From contig CBDDCH010000001.1 in assembly GCA_965226215.1 (NCBI GenBank), positions 744,001 to 808,000 on the forward strand: a stretch of DNA of 64,000 nt. Direction: 5' to 3'. Shown here piece after piece: positions 1-8,210 of this stretch (positions are counted from its first letter, which is position 1; each line of letters starts with the position of its first letter). Made by a program: the position numbers and the translations under genes. The DNA is from G963668345 sp965226215. Its GTDB lineage: Bacteria > Acidobacteriota > Terriglobia > Bryobacterales > UBA6623. A model generated the notes under the pieces. It was given only the letters and a program-made list of their open reading frames with translations, searched no databases and was not told the origin of the DNA.

Positions 1-193
1 CCAGCAGCGCCGTGCCCAGCATCGTGTGCAACAAAAGCAGATAGGAGACCGGTTCCGCGGCGCCAACGTAAAACCCGACCGCCGTCGACATCAGGATCAG
101 CCAGACCACGCTCGGCTTCGTCAACTCGAGGTAGTCCCACAGGGGGGACTGCGCAGCGTCGAGGGCCGGGGCGGCGGGCGTGGGCGTACTCAT
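1..193 (-). CDS. ctaB: protoheme IX farnesyltransferase, 5' part (partial at window edge)
   Basis: Only the first 64 or so codons lie in the window. The reading MSTPTPAAPALDAA then LELTKPSVVWLILMSTAVGF matches the N-terminus of the UbiA-type haem O synthases, with a short cytosolic leader and the conserved LTKP before the first membrane helix. The enzyme farnesylates haem B to haem O in the membrane. The ATG (191-193) overlaps the TGA of ctaA in an ATGA arrangement, so translation is probably coupled and the two haem-modifying enzymes are made together. The rest of the gene lies beyond position 1. Confidence 0.85.
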   Translation of the reverse strand, partial: MSTPTPAAPALDAAQSPLWDYLELTKPSVVWLILMSTAVGFYVGAAEPVSYLLLLHTMLGTALL

Positions 194-1131
194 ATCGCGG
201 CGGCGACTCTTTCCCGATGTACGGCCCCGACCGGCGCGACGCGGCTATAAACTTGGATCGTCAAGATCACGCTCGCGGCTAATACCAAAGCTCCCACGGC
301 TACGTGCGCTACTGTCAGCCACACCATGGGCGGCAAGGGCTGCGGAGCGTCGACCGTCGCCTGCCGGATCCAGTAAGCGGCCGCCCCGAGAACAAGCTGC
401 AACATCAGCACGGAGTTCAGCGCGAGTGTCCAGCGAACGATCTCCGGCTGGTTGGAATGCCGCTTCATCACCTTGGCCACCACCCAGGCCACGAGGGCCA
501 CCGCGATGGCGGCGCCCACTAAGTGCGGTACGAGACCCAACCCTTTGTGACGAAGAGCCGCCCCGATTGCCAACTGCGCGAAGATGGCCACGCTGGCTGC
601 CAAGCACAACCGCCCCAGGGCGGCGAAACCTTCGCTGTCTGATAGCGCGGCAGGGGAGCGTTCTCGCTCTCGCCAACCCGGAGAAGTAAACAGCGCCAGA
701 GAGACGATCATACAGAAGAACAACTGGGCCAAACAAGCGTGCATGACGGAGATGGCCGTGGGAAGCAGCAGCAGGACGGTCATTCCGCCCAACAGCCCTT
801 GTGCGATGACAGCCGCCAGGGCCGCGAGCCCAAGCTTTTTCACCCATCTGCGCGGATCCCGGCGCCAGAGCCACATTACCAGAACAATCGTCAGAAAGCC
901 CACGAAAGTCGCCACCATTCGGTGGCCGTGTTCATAAAAGATTCCGCCTACCATGGGCGGCATCAACTGACCGTAGGAGAGAGGCCAATCGGGCACCGCA
1001 AGCCCGGCATTGTTGCTCGTCACCAGGGCCCCGGCCGCGATCAGACCAAGCGTCGAGAAAGCGGTGAACACCGCAAAGCGGTGGAGCCAGGTATTCGTGG
1101 TCACGGCGGTTTTGTCGGTAGCGACCGCCAC
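190..1131 (-). CDS. ctaA: heme A synthase, COX15/CtaA family
   Basis: This 313-residue polytopic membrane protein should convert haem O to haem A for a terminal oxidase. The family pattern is visible: an early GALVTSNNAGLAVPDWP segment, FYEHGHRMVATFVG with the first histidines (near residues 68-71), IAQGLLGGMTVL, and a second pseudo-repeat with MHACLAQ, LVPHLVGAA and TVAHVAVGA carrying further candidate haem ligands. The start is a GTG at 1131 with no clear ribosome-binding site. It lies in a short palindrome (CCGCCACTCTTGGCGG, 1125-1140), so the true start could differ slightly. Stop and start overlap with ctaB downstream. Confidence 0.88.
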   Translation of the reverse strand: MAVATDKTAVTTNTWLHRFAVFTAFSTLGLIAAGALVTSNNAGLAVPDWPLSYGQLMPPMVGGIFYEHGHRMVATFVGFLTIVLVMWLWRRDPRRWVKKLGLAALAAVIAQGLLGGMTVLLLLPTAISVMHACLAQLFFCMIVSLALFTSPGWRERERSPAALSDSEGFAALGRLCLAASVAIFAQLAIGAALRHKGLGLVPHLVGAAIAVALVAWVVAKVMKRHSNQPEIVRWTLALNSVLMLQLVLGAAAYWIRQATVDAPQPLPPMVWLTVAHVAVGALVLAASVILTIQVYSRVAPVGAVHRERVAAAI

Positions 1132-1651
1132 TCTTGGCGGTCCTAGTTTCCAGCAGCGGCCGGCAAGCTTGCCGGTCAGGTGGAGGACAAGCTTTAGCTT
1201 GTCATCCGGGGGCGGTCGATCGCACCCCGACTTCCCTGACAGCGGGCATTTGCTTCCCCTCCTGGCGGCCGGTGGTGAGAATGCGGGTTAGCCGGGGTTA
1301 GCCGATACTCTTCAGCTAACGTTTTTGCCCATCCGGAAGCCAGCTGGAAGAAATCTGTTGTCGAGATTGTTGAGCGGGGCACCTCCCGCGTTTTCCTACG
1401 CCCCTCCGGGGCTGACGCGATCAGCCCGCCAACTTTACGTAAGTGTCTGGGAAACAAGGCTTTGCGGGGAATTGGCTTTGTTTGGTAATTTTGTTGCCTC
1501 GTCGGTTCGTGGCTTCCGACGGCCCGTGCTCGAATGGGCCCCGAATGCTTCGCGTGTACTCAATTACATTGTACCTTGCCAATCCAAGGAGGCCTTGGCG
1601 CCAATGGGGCTAAGCTTCTTTTAATGAGATACTTAGGCTGCGTGACATGTG

Positions 1652-1810
1652 GCTACTTTCCGTCGCAAAAAGGAGAAACTGCGTGGTGGCCGGCTACAGT
1701 CAGCCAATTTCGCGTCCGGATGTGCCCGTAAGTTGTTGATTCTTTGAAGGTGCGAAATTGGTGACAGTCCCCGCCCCGAGCGGTACGCGTATTTTGCGCC
1801 GGAAAGTAGC
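1652..1810. repeat. palindromic element with 19-bp terminal inverted repeats
   Basis: The left arm (1652-1670, GCTACTTTCCGTCGCAAAA) pairs with 1792-1810 with one mismatch. Inside are further inverted sequences around GCCAATTTCGC and GCGAAATTGG followed by TGACAGTCCCC, a motif shared with the other elements. No coding capacity. It is probably a small non-autonomous mobile element. Confidence 0.6.
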
Positions 1811-1987
1811 TAGTGCTTGGTTCCATAAGTTAGCGATCGTTTATAGGCGGCAATTACTGGACCGCTCCCTCACGGTCGCGGCTCGGAAGGCTCTGTGAAC
1901 AAACCACTTCCGGGTTAGACAGAGAGCCGTGTAATCCTTCGGGAAAGGCTTTTTTAAATACGCTAACTTTTGTCAGTAAAGCACTAG
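1810..1987. repeat. 178-bp CTAG-bounded element, copy 1
   Basis: It begins CTAGTGCTT and ends AAGCACTAG, with inner inverted arms AAGTTAGCG and CGCTAACTT. The same element occurs at 41346-41524 with the same ends and a similar length, so this is a dispersed MITE-like family. It contains the CTGGACCGCTCCCTCACGG module that recurs at 34644-34674 and 40661. Confidence 0.75.
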
Positions 1988-2256
1988 CAGCGCGTGGTAG
2001 AAGTGAAGGTCGCGAAAAATCGGGTACAGGAAGGTGTGAAAAAATGCTGGGGACAGTCAACCGCGGCTGAAGATTTCATTGGTTCTACGTGCCTTCTAGG
2101 ACGCCGCTTGTGACAGTCCCCGATTTCTTCACACCTTCCAGCCAGCCAATTCGCTTCAGGCTAAGTGCTTTGTTTCTTGGGTCATGACGGGGGGCGAATT
2201 GGTGGCAGTCCCCATTTTCCCGTCCCGCACGACTTTTGCCACGGGATCATCCCTAG
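1984..2256. repeat. CTAG-bounded element, copy interrupted by a second element
   Basis: It begins CTAGCAGCGCGTGGTAGAAG, sharing its CTAG with the preceding element, and ends CACGGGATCATCCCTAG. It matches the uninterrupted copy at 17981-18135 along its length except for the 111-bp hairpin at 2029-2139. Without that hairpin it is about 161 bp, close to the 155 bp of the other copy. Its termini are an imperfect inverted repeat (CTAGCAG-CCGTGG). Confidence 0.75.
2029..2139. repeat. 111-bp hairpin element nested in the CTAG repeat
   Basis: The ends GGAAGGTGTGAA (2029-2040) and TTCACACCTTCC (2128-2139) are perfect inverted repeats. Inner arms carry GGGGACAGTCAACCGCGG and GCCGCTTGTGACAGTCCCC. The related copy at 17981-18135 reads straight from GGGTACA to GCCAGCC at this point, so that copy shows the empty site and this is an insertion. 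Relatives are at 54630-54737 and 40668-40785. Confidence 0.75.
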
Positions 2257-2278
2257 CGTTCCTCCAAGCCTGGAGCTG

Positions 2279-3052
2279 CTAGCCGGCGGAAAAGGTGAAA
2301 TCGACTTCCTTGGATTCGGAATCCACTAACGTGACGCTCATTTCCTGATCGCCATATTTTTCATGCTTGGCCTCGACGGTATAAGTTCCCGGAGGCAGGC
2401 CAGGGATCTCAAAGCTGCCGTCTTCGCCCGTCACGGCGAAGAAGGGATGGCTCACGACGCTGATGTACGCTCTCATCCAAGGATGAATGTTGCACTTGAC
2501 GGGCAACATGATCTCCTGACGGGCGAACTTGCGTTTGATGTCGGAAGCGCCCGGGGTCTGCGACTTATTCCATTCGCGGTTGACTTTCGGCAGCGGATGC
2601 ACGTTGTGCGTCAGGGGGTCGCCGTTACTGACGCTAATCGTTCCCCCTGCTTGCATGGCAATCACGTGCGGACGGTAGATACAGCCCTTTTGGTTGAGAG
2701 AAGCGTTCTTCGTCACCTCGAACTTCTTCCCTTCAAGACCGGTCTTCACCCACACGAAAACATTTTGTAGAGTGCCGTTTTCATTAACCACGACCTGTTG
2801 AGCGTGAACCGTCGCCGTGTGTAACTTCTTGCAATCGAGTTCGGCGCTCATGTTGATGCGGACGGGTTTCGGCGTTTTGCCCTCAAAGTTGACCTTGCCG
2901 CTCACGCCGGCCGCGGTCGCCGGATCAACCTTGAAATATTCCTCCCCCGCCGCTGGTGCGTCCGGTTCAGCGGTCTCCGGTCCGCCTCCACACCCAACGA
3001 CGGTTAGGAGCGCGACGGCAGCCAAGACTCCGAAATTCTTCTGAAAAATCAT
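2279..3052 (-). CDS. lipoprotein with type-1 copper (cupredoxin-like) motif
   Basis: A 257-residue protein with a lipobox (LTVVGC, Cys21) after a short hydrophobic signal, so it is probably a lipid-anchored periplasmic protein. The sequence shows LTHN (His149) and then CNIHPWM (Cys187, His190, Met193), the His plus Cys-X2-His-X2-Met arrangement of blue copper sites. A C-terminal fold follows (FAVTGEDGSFEIPGLPPGTYTV) of the carboxypeptidase-regulatory type. It follows the bc-complex genes, so an electron-carrier role is plausible. I prefer the ATG at 3052, preceded by GAGGAGG. An ATG at 3112 would overlap the upstream stop but adds 20 residues before the signal. Confidence 0.75.
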   Translation of the reverse strand: MIFQKNFGVLAAVALLTVVGCGGGPETAEPDAPAAGEEYFKVDPATAAGVSGKVNFEGKTPKPVRINMSAELDCKKLHTATVHAQQVVVNENGTLQNVFVWVKTGLEGKKFEVTKNASLNQKGCIYRPHVIAMQAGGTISVSNGDPLTHNVHPLPKVNREWNKSQTPGASDIKRKFARQEIMLPVKCNIHPWMRAYISVVSHPFFAVTGEDGSFEIPGLPPGTYTVEAKHEKYGDQEMSVTLVDSESKEVDFTFSAG

Positions 3053-3108
3053 CGTTCGTACTAAGCCTCCTCTAGCTGTAAAAATCTTCTCCGTTGCTCG
3101 TAAAGTCT

Positions 3109-6100
3109 TCATTGTACACTGCTCGACCGCAGTCTCCGGAGCTCCGCCGGCGTGAATTGGAACATGTAGCGCACCAGGAGATCCGCGTGGTCCCCTTCGT
3201 ATCCTTCAAAGATGGCCGGCAAGGGGCCATCGAAGATCCAGCGGCCCTGCTCGTGACGGAACAGCTCCGATGGCATCGCCGTCCCGGGCGCGATCCCAGC
3301 CGGCTCGAGCATCCAGCGGTAGGTCCAATCCGGCTTGAGACGCTCGGCTGCAACCAGGAAGTTCGGCGCGGTCGCGTTTCGGTCATGGCGGGGATCGCCC
3401 GTCATATGGCACTTCAAGCAGGGCGCCCCTCGGCTGGTGAACAGGCGTCGTGCCAGAGTGCGCTCGGCGGCCGAAAGCGGGGCCAGCTGATCGTCAATGT
3501 AGGGATGTGGCTGGGACGACCTGGCCATGAAAAACCGCATCAGGGTTCGCACCTGACGTTCGGTGAATTGGAATGTCGGCATGCGGGCATGCAGATACTC
3601 TCGAATGCCGTTGCGGTGGATGCTGGTCTCGCTCAAGGCTGGATTCGACAAGAACCCGACTAGCCAGTCCGGTCGCACCCGGGCCCCTTCGCTATATAGC
3701 TGCGGCGGCATCTGTTCTACCCAGTCGGGATCCTGGTAGCGCTCCATGGTCATGAATGAGGTCACGTCACCAGGTCGAATCTGGTGACAACCCGTGCAAT
3801 TGTAGCGGCGGACCATCCACCAGCCGCGCTGAATGTCGGCCCTCTCGTCTTCCGGCTCGAAGCGGTAATTCGCGGGAAGGGCGGTATCGACCGCTCCGAG
3901 CAAGAAGGTCGTCAAAGCGGTGATCTCGTCGTCGGTCAGGTTGAAGTTAGGCATCCGCAGACGCTCGCCCGGCTCCCTCACTTTCCCCTGGTCGAAGAAA
4001 GCGGGGTCCTGCAGCTTTTGTTCGAAGAAGCCTTTGTGGCTGTACCAGCCTTCCACCTTGGCAGGGTGTGTAAACAGAGCGAAATCCAGTCGCTCGATAG
4101 GCTTGCTGCCCTCTAACGTCAGTTCCGTTCCGATACGCCCCTCGGTTTCCAACCCGCTGATTTCATGGCAGCCGGCACAGCCGTACCGCCTCGCCAGCGC
4201 CAGACCTTCTTCCGCGCGCTCGGGATCATCCATGTAATCGGCCGCGGCGTAGGTGGCGTCGGTTTTCTGCGCCAGCAAGTAGCTGGCGATGTCGCGAGCG
4301 TCGGCGAAGGTCAGCCGCAGATTCGGCATCACAGGAATCAGATGGACCTCGTCGCCCGTTGCCCCGGCTTCGGGCGTCACTTCGGCGGGATCGTGAATCC
4401 AGCGAACCAGGAAATCGTAGTTTGTCTTTTCTCCGACACGGCTCAGGTTGGCGGCAAAGCTGCCGCCCATCTTCTGCTCGCCTTCGCCGATCGAATGACA
4501 ACCCAAACAACCCCTTGTCTCAAACAGCTCCCGGCCACGCGCCGGGTCGCCCGGCGGGTGTTTTTGGAGGGAACCCGCGACGCCGTTCTGCCAGACGTAG
4601 GCCGCAATGGCTTGAATCTCGTCTTCCTCCAGCCGGAAGACGGGCATCTTCGTGCCGGGTCGAAACTCGTGGGGATTCTTCAACCAGACCGGGATCCACT
4701 CCTTGCGAAGCTTGACCCTCACCTCCTTGAGGCTGGGGCCGAACTTTCGCACCTCCTGCGTCAGGCTCTTTCGCTCGGCCTTCAGAGTGGTTAGCCGCGC
4801 ATCAAGTTGACTGTTGGCCAACTGCAAAGCTTGGGATCGAGCGTTGTAGTGGGAAGCTTGCTCGTCGGATGTATCGGGATCATCGGCGAGCTCGTTGTTG
4901 CGGCGAACCTGTTTTTCGTTGGCGGCTTTTTCATCGTCGCTGACCTTGATCTGGTTCCTGACGTCCGATAGCAAGTCCGATTCTTTGTCAAAACCTTCAA
5001 AGCGGTGGCAACCCCAGCAACCTTTGTTCAGGAACAGCTCCCGCCCCTGGTTGAGGACCTCGGCTTGAGGGGTGACGATTTCTCGGGTGTGGCACTGCTG
5101 GCAGCCGGCCTCGATGTTCTCTTTCTCGAACAGGGGCCAGAGCCAATGCTTATACCTTCCGTGACCCTTCGTCACGCTGCTGGTCGCCCGGCCGTTGCCG
5201 TTGTGGCAGGGCGTGCAGCCGAACTCCTCAGGGTCGTGAATCTTGAGCAGGTCGCGGTTGGGATGGCTGGTGAAGACCGCCTCGCCGCCCATCGAGGCCT
5301 TCGTCAACTCGACCGGCTCGCGGATGCCGGCATGGCAGGATTCACAGCGATCGACCCAATCAATGTCGCCTAGGTGGATCTGCTTGATCGAGACTTCGAA
5401 CTGCTCCATCTTGTTGATGAGACCCTGGACTTGGGCCTCGGTGAGCCCGTACATGAGGTTCTGTAGGTAGGCGTCGAGCTGTCGCTGGGCCTGTCCAGCC
5501 GGCCCGCCCAGAGCAACCAGTTCGGATTGCAGCTTTACCCGCAACTCCCGCAGGCGGGACATTTCGGCTTCCAACCGCGGGTACGTCCAAGAGACCGTCT
5601 CCGTGTTGCCGGAGCCGTCGTCGAGCGCCAGGTCAAGCTCCTGCTGCCTTTGCTTGACACCTTCGATGTCCGCGGCCAGAGATTCTTTCGTGCTTTCGCT
5701 CGTGGAGATTTCGAGTTGGTAGGTGAGCGCGCCGATCTCGCCGCGTAGCGCCTGGAACTCAGGACGGACGGTGTTCGTGCGCGGAGTGATGCCATTTGCT
5801 ATCCGGTTCCTGATAGCTCTGATCTGCTTGGCCGCGGCCTGGCTGGCCTCCTCGACTTGCTGCTGGAGCCGCTGGTAGTCGTCCGACTCCTTGATCTCCT
5901 TTTCCCGACTCGCCTGCTGGGGCTTCAATTGCTTCAAATGCGCCGCATAGAGGCCGGCGAAGCGAGCTTGGTAATCCTTCCACGGCCGCAGTGTGACCAC
6001 CTCGTCGTAGAGCGCCCAGACGAGCGTCAACATCAAAATGAGCGTCCAAGAAAAAAGGGAGACACTCAATGACTTGTTGACGACCGGATCGTCATGGTCA

Positions 6101-6120
6101 GGTGGCGGATTTGGTGGCAT
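3109..6120 (-). CDS. membrane-anchored octaheme c-type cytochrome of the bc complex
   Basis: A 1003-residue protein with an N-terminal membrane helix (about residues 20-38), a long coiled-coil-like segment (55-245), and eight CXXCH haem-binding motifs at residues 259, 302, 340, 368, 538, 648, 775 and 901. The last five are each followed by a Met-Pro motif (491, 597, 722, 846, 948) that could supply the sixth haem ligand, as in class I cytochrome c domains. The first three lack one and may be bis-histidine. A second coiled coil lies at about 385-470. It follows Rieske, cytochrome b and subunit IV on the same strand, so it is the likely electron exit of that complex. Most bc1/b6f complexes have a mono- or dihaem c subunit, so this one is unusually large. 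Confidence 0.85.
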   Translation of the reverse strand: MPPNPPPDHDDPVVNKSLSVSLFSWTLILMLTLVWALYDEVVTLRPWKDYQARFAGLYAAHLKQLKPQQASREKEIKESDDYQRLQQQVEEASQAAAKQIRAIRNRIANGITPRTNTVRPEFQALRGEIGALTYQLEISTSESTKESLAADIEGVKQRQQELDLALDDGSGNTETVSWTYPRLEAEMSRLRELRVKLQSELVALGGPAGQAQRQLDAYLQNLMYGLTEAQVQGLINKMEQFEVSIKQIHLGDIDWVDRCESCHAGIREPVELTKASMGGEAVFTSHPNRDLLKIHDPEEFGCTPCHNGNGRATSSVTKGHGRYKHWLWPLFEKENIEAGCQQCHTREIVTPQAEVLNQGRELFLNKGCWGCHRFEGFDKESDLLSDVRNQIKVSDDEKAANEKQVRRNNELADDPDTSDEQASHYNARSQALQLANSQLDARLTTLKAERKSLTQEVRKFGPSLKEVRVKLRKEWIPVWLKNPHEFRPGTKMPVFRLEEDEIQAIAAYVWQNGVAGSLQKHPPGDPARGRELFETRGCLGCHSIGEGEQKMGGSFAANLSRVGEKTNYDFLVRWIHDPAEVTPEAGATGDEVHLIPVMPNLRLTFADARDIASYLLAQKTDATYAAADYMDDPERAEEGLALARRYGCAGCHEISGLETEGRIGTELTLEGSKPIERLDFALFTHPAKVEGWYSHKGFFEQKLQDPAFFDQGKVREPGERLRMPNFNLTDDEITALTTFLLGAVDTALPANYRFEPEDERADIQRGWWMVRRYNCTGCHQIRPGDVTSFMTMERYQDPDWVEQMPPQLYSEGARVRPDWLVGFLSNPALSETSIHRNGIREYLHARMPTFQFTERQVRTLMRFFMARSSQPHPYIDDQLAPLSAAERTLARRLFTSRGAPCLKCHMTGDPRHDRNATAPNFLVAAERLKPDWTYRWMLEPAGIAPGTAMPSELFRHEQGRWIFDGPLPAIFEGYEGDHADLLVRYMFQFTPAELRRLRSSSVQ

Positions 6121-6221
6121 TCAGGACACTCCGTCAAACAGAATCTTCAACTCGCGGATCGTTGGGGTCGGCTAACTCTAAAAGGTTTTGCGGCCAGCCC
6201 GGTACCGTCGTCGCGGTCGAG

Positions 6222-7163
6222 CTAGATGTTAAACCAAGGGGTTACCCACACATACTTGATTCGGAACACCAGACGGGCAATGATCTTCGCCGGCAGGCTG
6301 ATCATGCTAACCAGGACTACCATCATCACCAGATGCTGGGTGAGCGACATTCGGTTCAGAATTTTGCGGCTGAACTCCGTCAGTGTCATGATCTTGTGCA
6401 CGAGGAAGCCCGCCACCGCGCCAAAAGCTAGAACTACGAGCAACCCGAAAATTCCGATCGGCCAGGTCCCGGTGATGCCTAAGATCTCATGCAGGTCGCG
6501 GTTGACTTCGAAGACCAGCTTGTTGTGGTCCCAGGTCTGACCGGGCCAGAACCACATCCACCCGGGACCTCGAATCATCGTCCCGATGATGATCATCGCG
6601 CACCACATGCTGATGAACCCGAAGAAGAAGGTCCAGATGGCGAATTTCCTTTGCTTGTAAGTGTAGTAGCCGTTGCCCAGAGGGTTCTCGTCGATATATG
6701 GGATGGCGATCAGACCGATGATGATCAGGGTCGGCATCACCACGCCCGCGATCCAGGGATCGAAATACACCAGCATCTCCTGCAGCCCGAGGAAGTACCA
6801 GGGCGCCTTGGCCGGATTCATCGTCAGGGTTGGGTTCGCGGGCTCTTCCAATGGCGCGTCCAAAGTGATCGACCAGACCATCAGAATGGCGGTGACAATC
6901 ACGGTCGCAAGAAACTCGATGCGCAACAGAAACGGCCAAACGTGAACCTCTTTCGCCCAACCTTTCTTATAGGGTTGAGTCTTGCGGTGATGGGTCTTGG
7001 CCATCTCGGGGTCGGCGTCCAACTGCTCGATCAAGCGGTCGTTGGCGAAAGCCTGGCGCAGGCCGTACCAGGTGTAGAACGGCACCAGGATCATCAAGCC
7101 GATAATGGGGACGTTATCCGGGAGCGAAAGAATTTCCCAAAGCTGGCCCCAGTCTGTGTTCAT
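6222..7163 (-). CDS. petD: cytochrome b C-terminal subunit (subunit IV-like)
   Basis: A 313-residue membrane protein resembling the C-terminal half of cytochrome b, encoded separately as in b6f-type complexes. NPAKAPWYFLGLQEMLVYFD carries the quinol-site motif; PWY stands where PEWY is common. It is longer than chloroplast subunit IV (about 160 residues): the soluble N-terminus and the extra C-terminal helices after WPIGIFGLLVVLAFG are additional. It lies 37 bp downstream of the cytochrome b gene and 101 bp upstream of the multihaem cytochrome gene. The enzyme would oxidise menaquinol at the membrane. Confidence 0.85.
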   Translation of the reverse strand: MNTDWGQLWEILSLPDNVPIIGLMILVPFYTWYGLRQAFANDRLIEQLDADPEMAKTHHRKTQPYKKGWAKEVHVWPFLLRIEFLATVIVTAILMVWSITLDAPLEEPANPTLTMNPAKAPWYFLGLQEMLVYFDPWIAGVVMPTLIIIGLIAIPYIDENPLGNGYYTYKQRKFAIWTFFFGFISMWCAMIIIGTMIRGPGWMWFWPGQTWDHNKLVFEVNRDLHEILGITGTWPIGIFGLLVVLAFGAVAGFLVHKIMTLTEFSRKILNRMSLTQHLVMMVVLVSMISLPAKIIARLVFRIKYVWVTPWFNI

Positions 7164-7200
7164 AGATCCTCTTTGAGATTCGTCGGATCCGCCGGCGTCG

Positions 7201-8091
7201 CTAAATCCTGCGAATCGGTTTGATCTCGCCCTCCAGCATTACCGCTGCCGGGCCGGAGATTCCTCCGTCCTTTCGGACCCTCCAAAAATGAACGATCATG
7301 AACGTCGCCGCGAAACCCGGTATCGCAATGCAATGCCAAATGTAGGACCTTAACAGCGCATTGGCGTCCACGATCGACCCTCCGAGCAAAGCAAAGCGCA
7401 CGTCATTGAACGGAGTCATGCCCATGTCGGCACCGAACGGACCTTCGTGCCCAAGCACGGGAGTGGCGCGGGCCATGTTCGTTCCCACTGTTACCGCCCA
7501 GAAACCCAACTGGTCGTCGGGTAACAGATACCCGGTAAACGAGAGAAGCAGCGTCAACACCAGCAGGATCACGCCGACGCACCAGTTGAACTGGCGCGGC
7601 TTTTTGTACGATCCGGTCAAGAAGACCCGAAACATGTGAAGCCAGACGGTCAGCACCATGGCGTGCGCCCCCCAGCGATGCATGTTTCTCAGCAGCTTGC
7701 CGAAAGGCACGTCGTGCTCGAGGTACAGGATGTCGCGAAACGCTATCACCTTGGTCGGGTGGTAGTAGAACATCAGCAGCACACCCGTCCAAGTCAGGAC
7801 GACGAAAAGGTAAAACGTGATGCCACCCATTCCCCAGGTGTAGTTGTACCTTACGGCATCGCGATTGATCTTGGCCGGATGTAGGTGAAGAAAGACGTTG
7901 CTGAGAACGCCGAGGGTCCGGCTGCGAGGCTTCTCGTCGTGTTTGACGCGAAAAATAGACTTGTACAGGTCGGTCTTGGTGGGCTTCTTTAGCGCCTGCA
8001 GGTCGTCGGCCGCTTTTTGTTTGATGGCGTTGGGGTCGATGACCCCAAGAAGCGACCGCTTTCCGTTGCCGCCACCGTTTTCCTCAGGCAT
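7201..8091 (-). CDS. petB: cytochrome b (b6-type N-terminal subunit)
   Basis: A 296-residue membrane protein that binds the two b haems. The ligand pairs are visible: NMHRWGAHAMVLTVWLHMFR gives His138 and His152 (13 residues between), and IWHCIAIPGFAATFMIVHFW gives His253 and His268 (14 between). The 13/14 spacing is that of cytochrome b6 rather than bc1. A soluble stretch of about 80 residues precedes the first helix and is longer than usual. It sits between the Rieske gene (119 bp upstream) and subunit IV. Confidence 0.9.
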   Translation of the reverse strand: MPEENGGGNGKRSLLGVIDPNAIKQKAADDLQALKKPTKTDLYKSIFRVKHDEKPRSRTLGVLSNVFLHLHPAKINRDAVRYNYTWGMGGITFYLFVVLTWTGVLLMFYYHPTKVIAFRDILYLEHDVPFGKLLRNMHRWGAHAMVLTVWLHMFRVFLTGSYKKPRQFNWCVGVILLVLTLLLSFTGYLLPDDQLGFWAVTVGTNMARATPVLGHEGPFGADMGMTPFNDVRFALLGGSIVDANALLRSYIWHCIAIPGFAATFMIVHFWRVRKDGGISGPAAVMLEGEIKPIRRI

Positions 8092-8210
8092 CCTATCTCC
8101 TCTCCCGATCCGACTGGCCGCGGCGCGTCTTCGGAACGACGCCCGCCTTCACTTTGGGGTTGACCCCGCTTTCACTACGATCTCGCGCCGGTCTCAAGGC
8201 GTGCTCGGCG

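Larger units (their letters stand above)
1132..2278. other. 1.1-kb intergenic stretch filled with palindromic repeats
   Basis: No gene is supported here. Positions 1160-1175 are a perfect 16-bp palindrome (CCGGCAAGCTTGCCGG). Positions 1234-1292 share about 55 bp with 63325-63380. Positions 1470-1494 share AATTGG-TTTGTTTGGTAATTTT with 40503-40527. From 1652 to 2256 three palindromic elements abut one another. The stretch separates the bc operon from ctaA-ctaB, so the two are probably not cotranscribed now. Confidence 0.7.

Noticed and set aside
1194..1731. Short frames between the repeats upstream of ctaA
   Set aside because: No ribosome-binding sites or protein-like composition, and parts match dispersed repeats.
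4165..5373. Long plus-strand frames opposite the octahaem cytochrome gene
   Set aside because: Shadows of the cytochrome gene; the minus-strand frame has eight haem motifs and explains the codon pattern.
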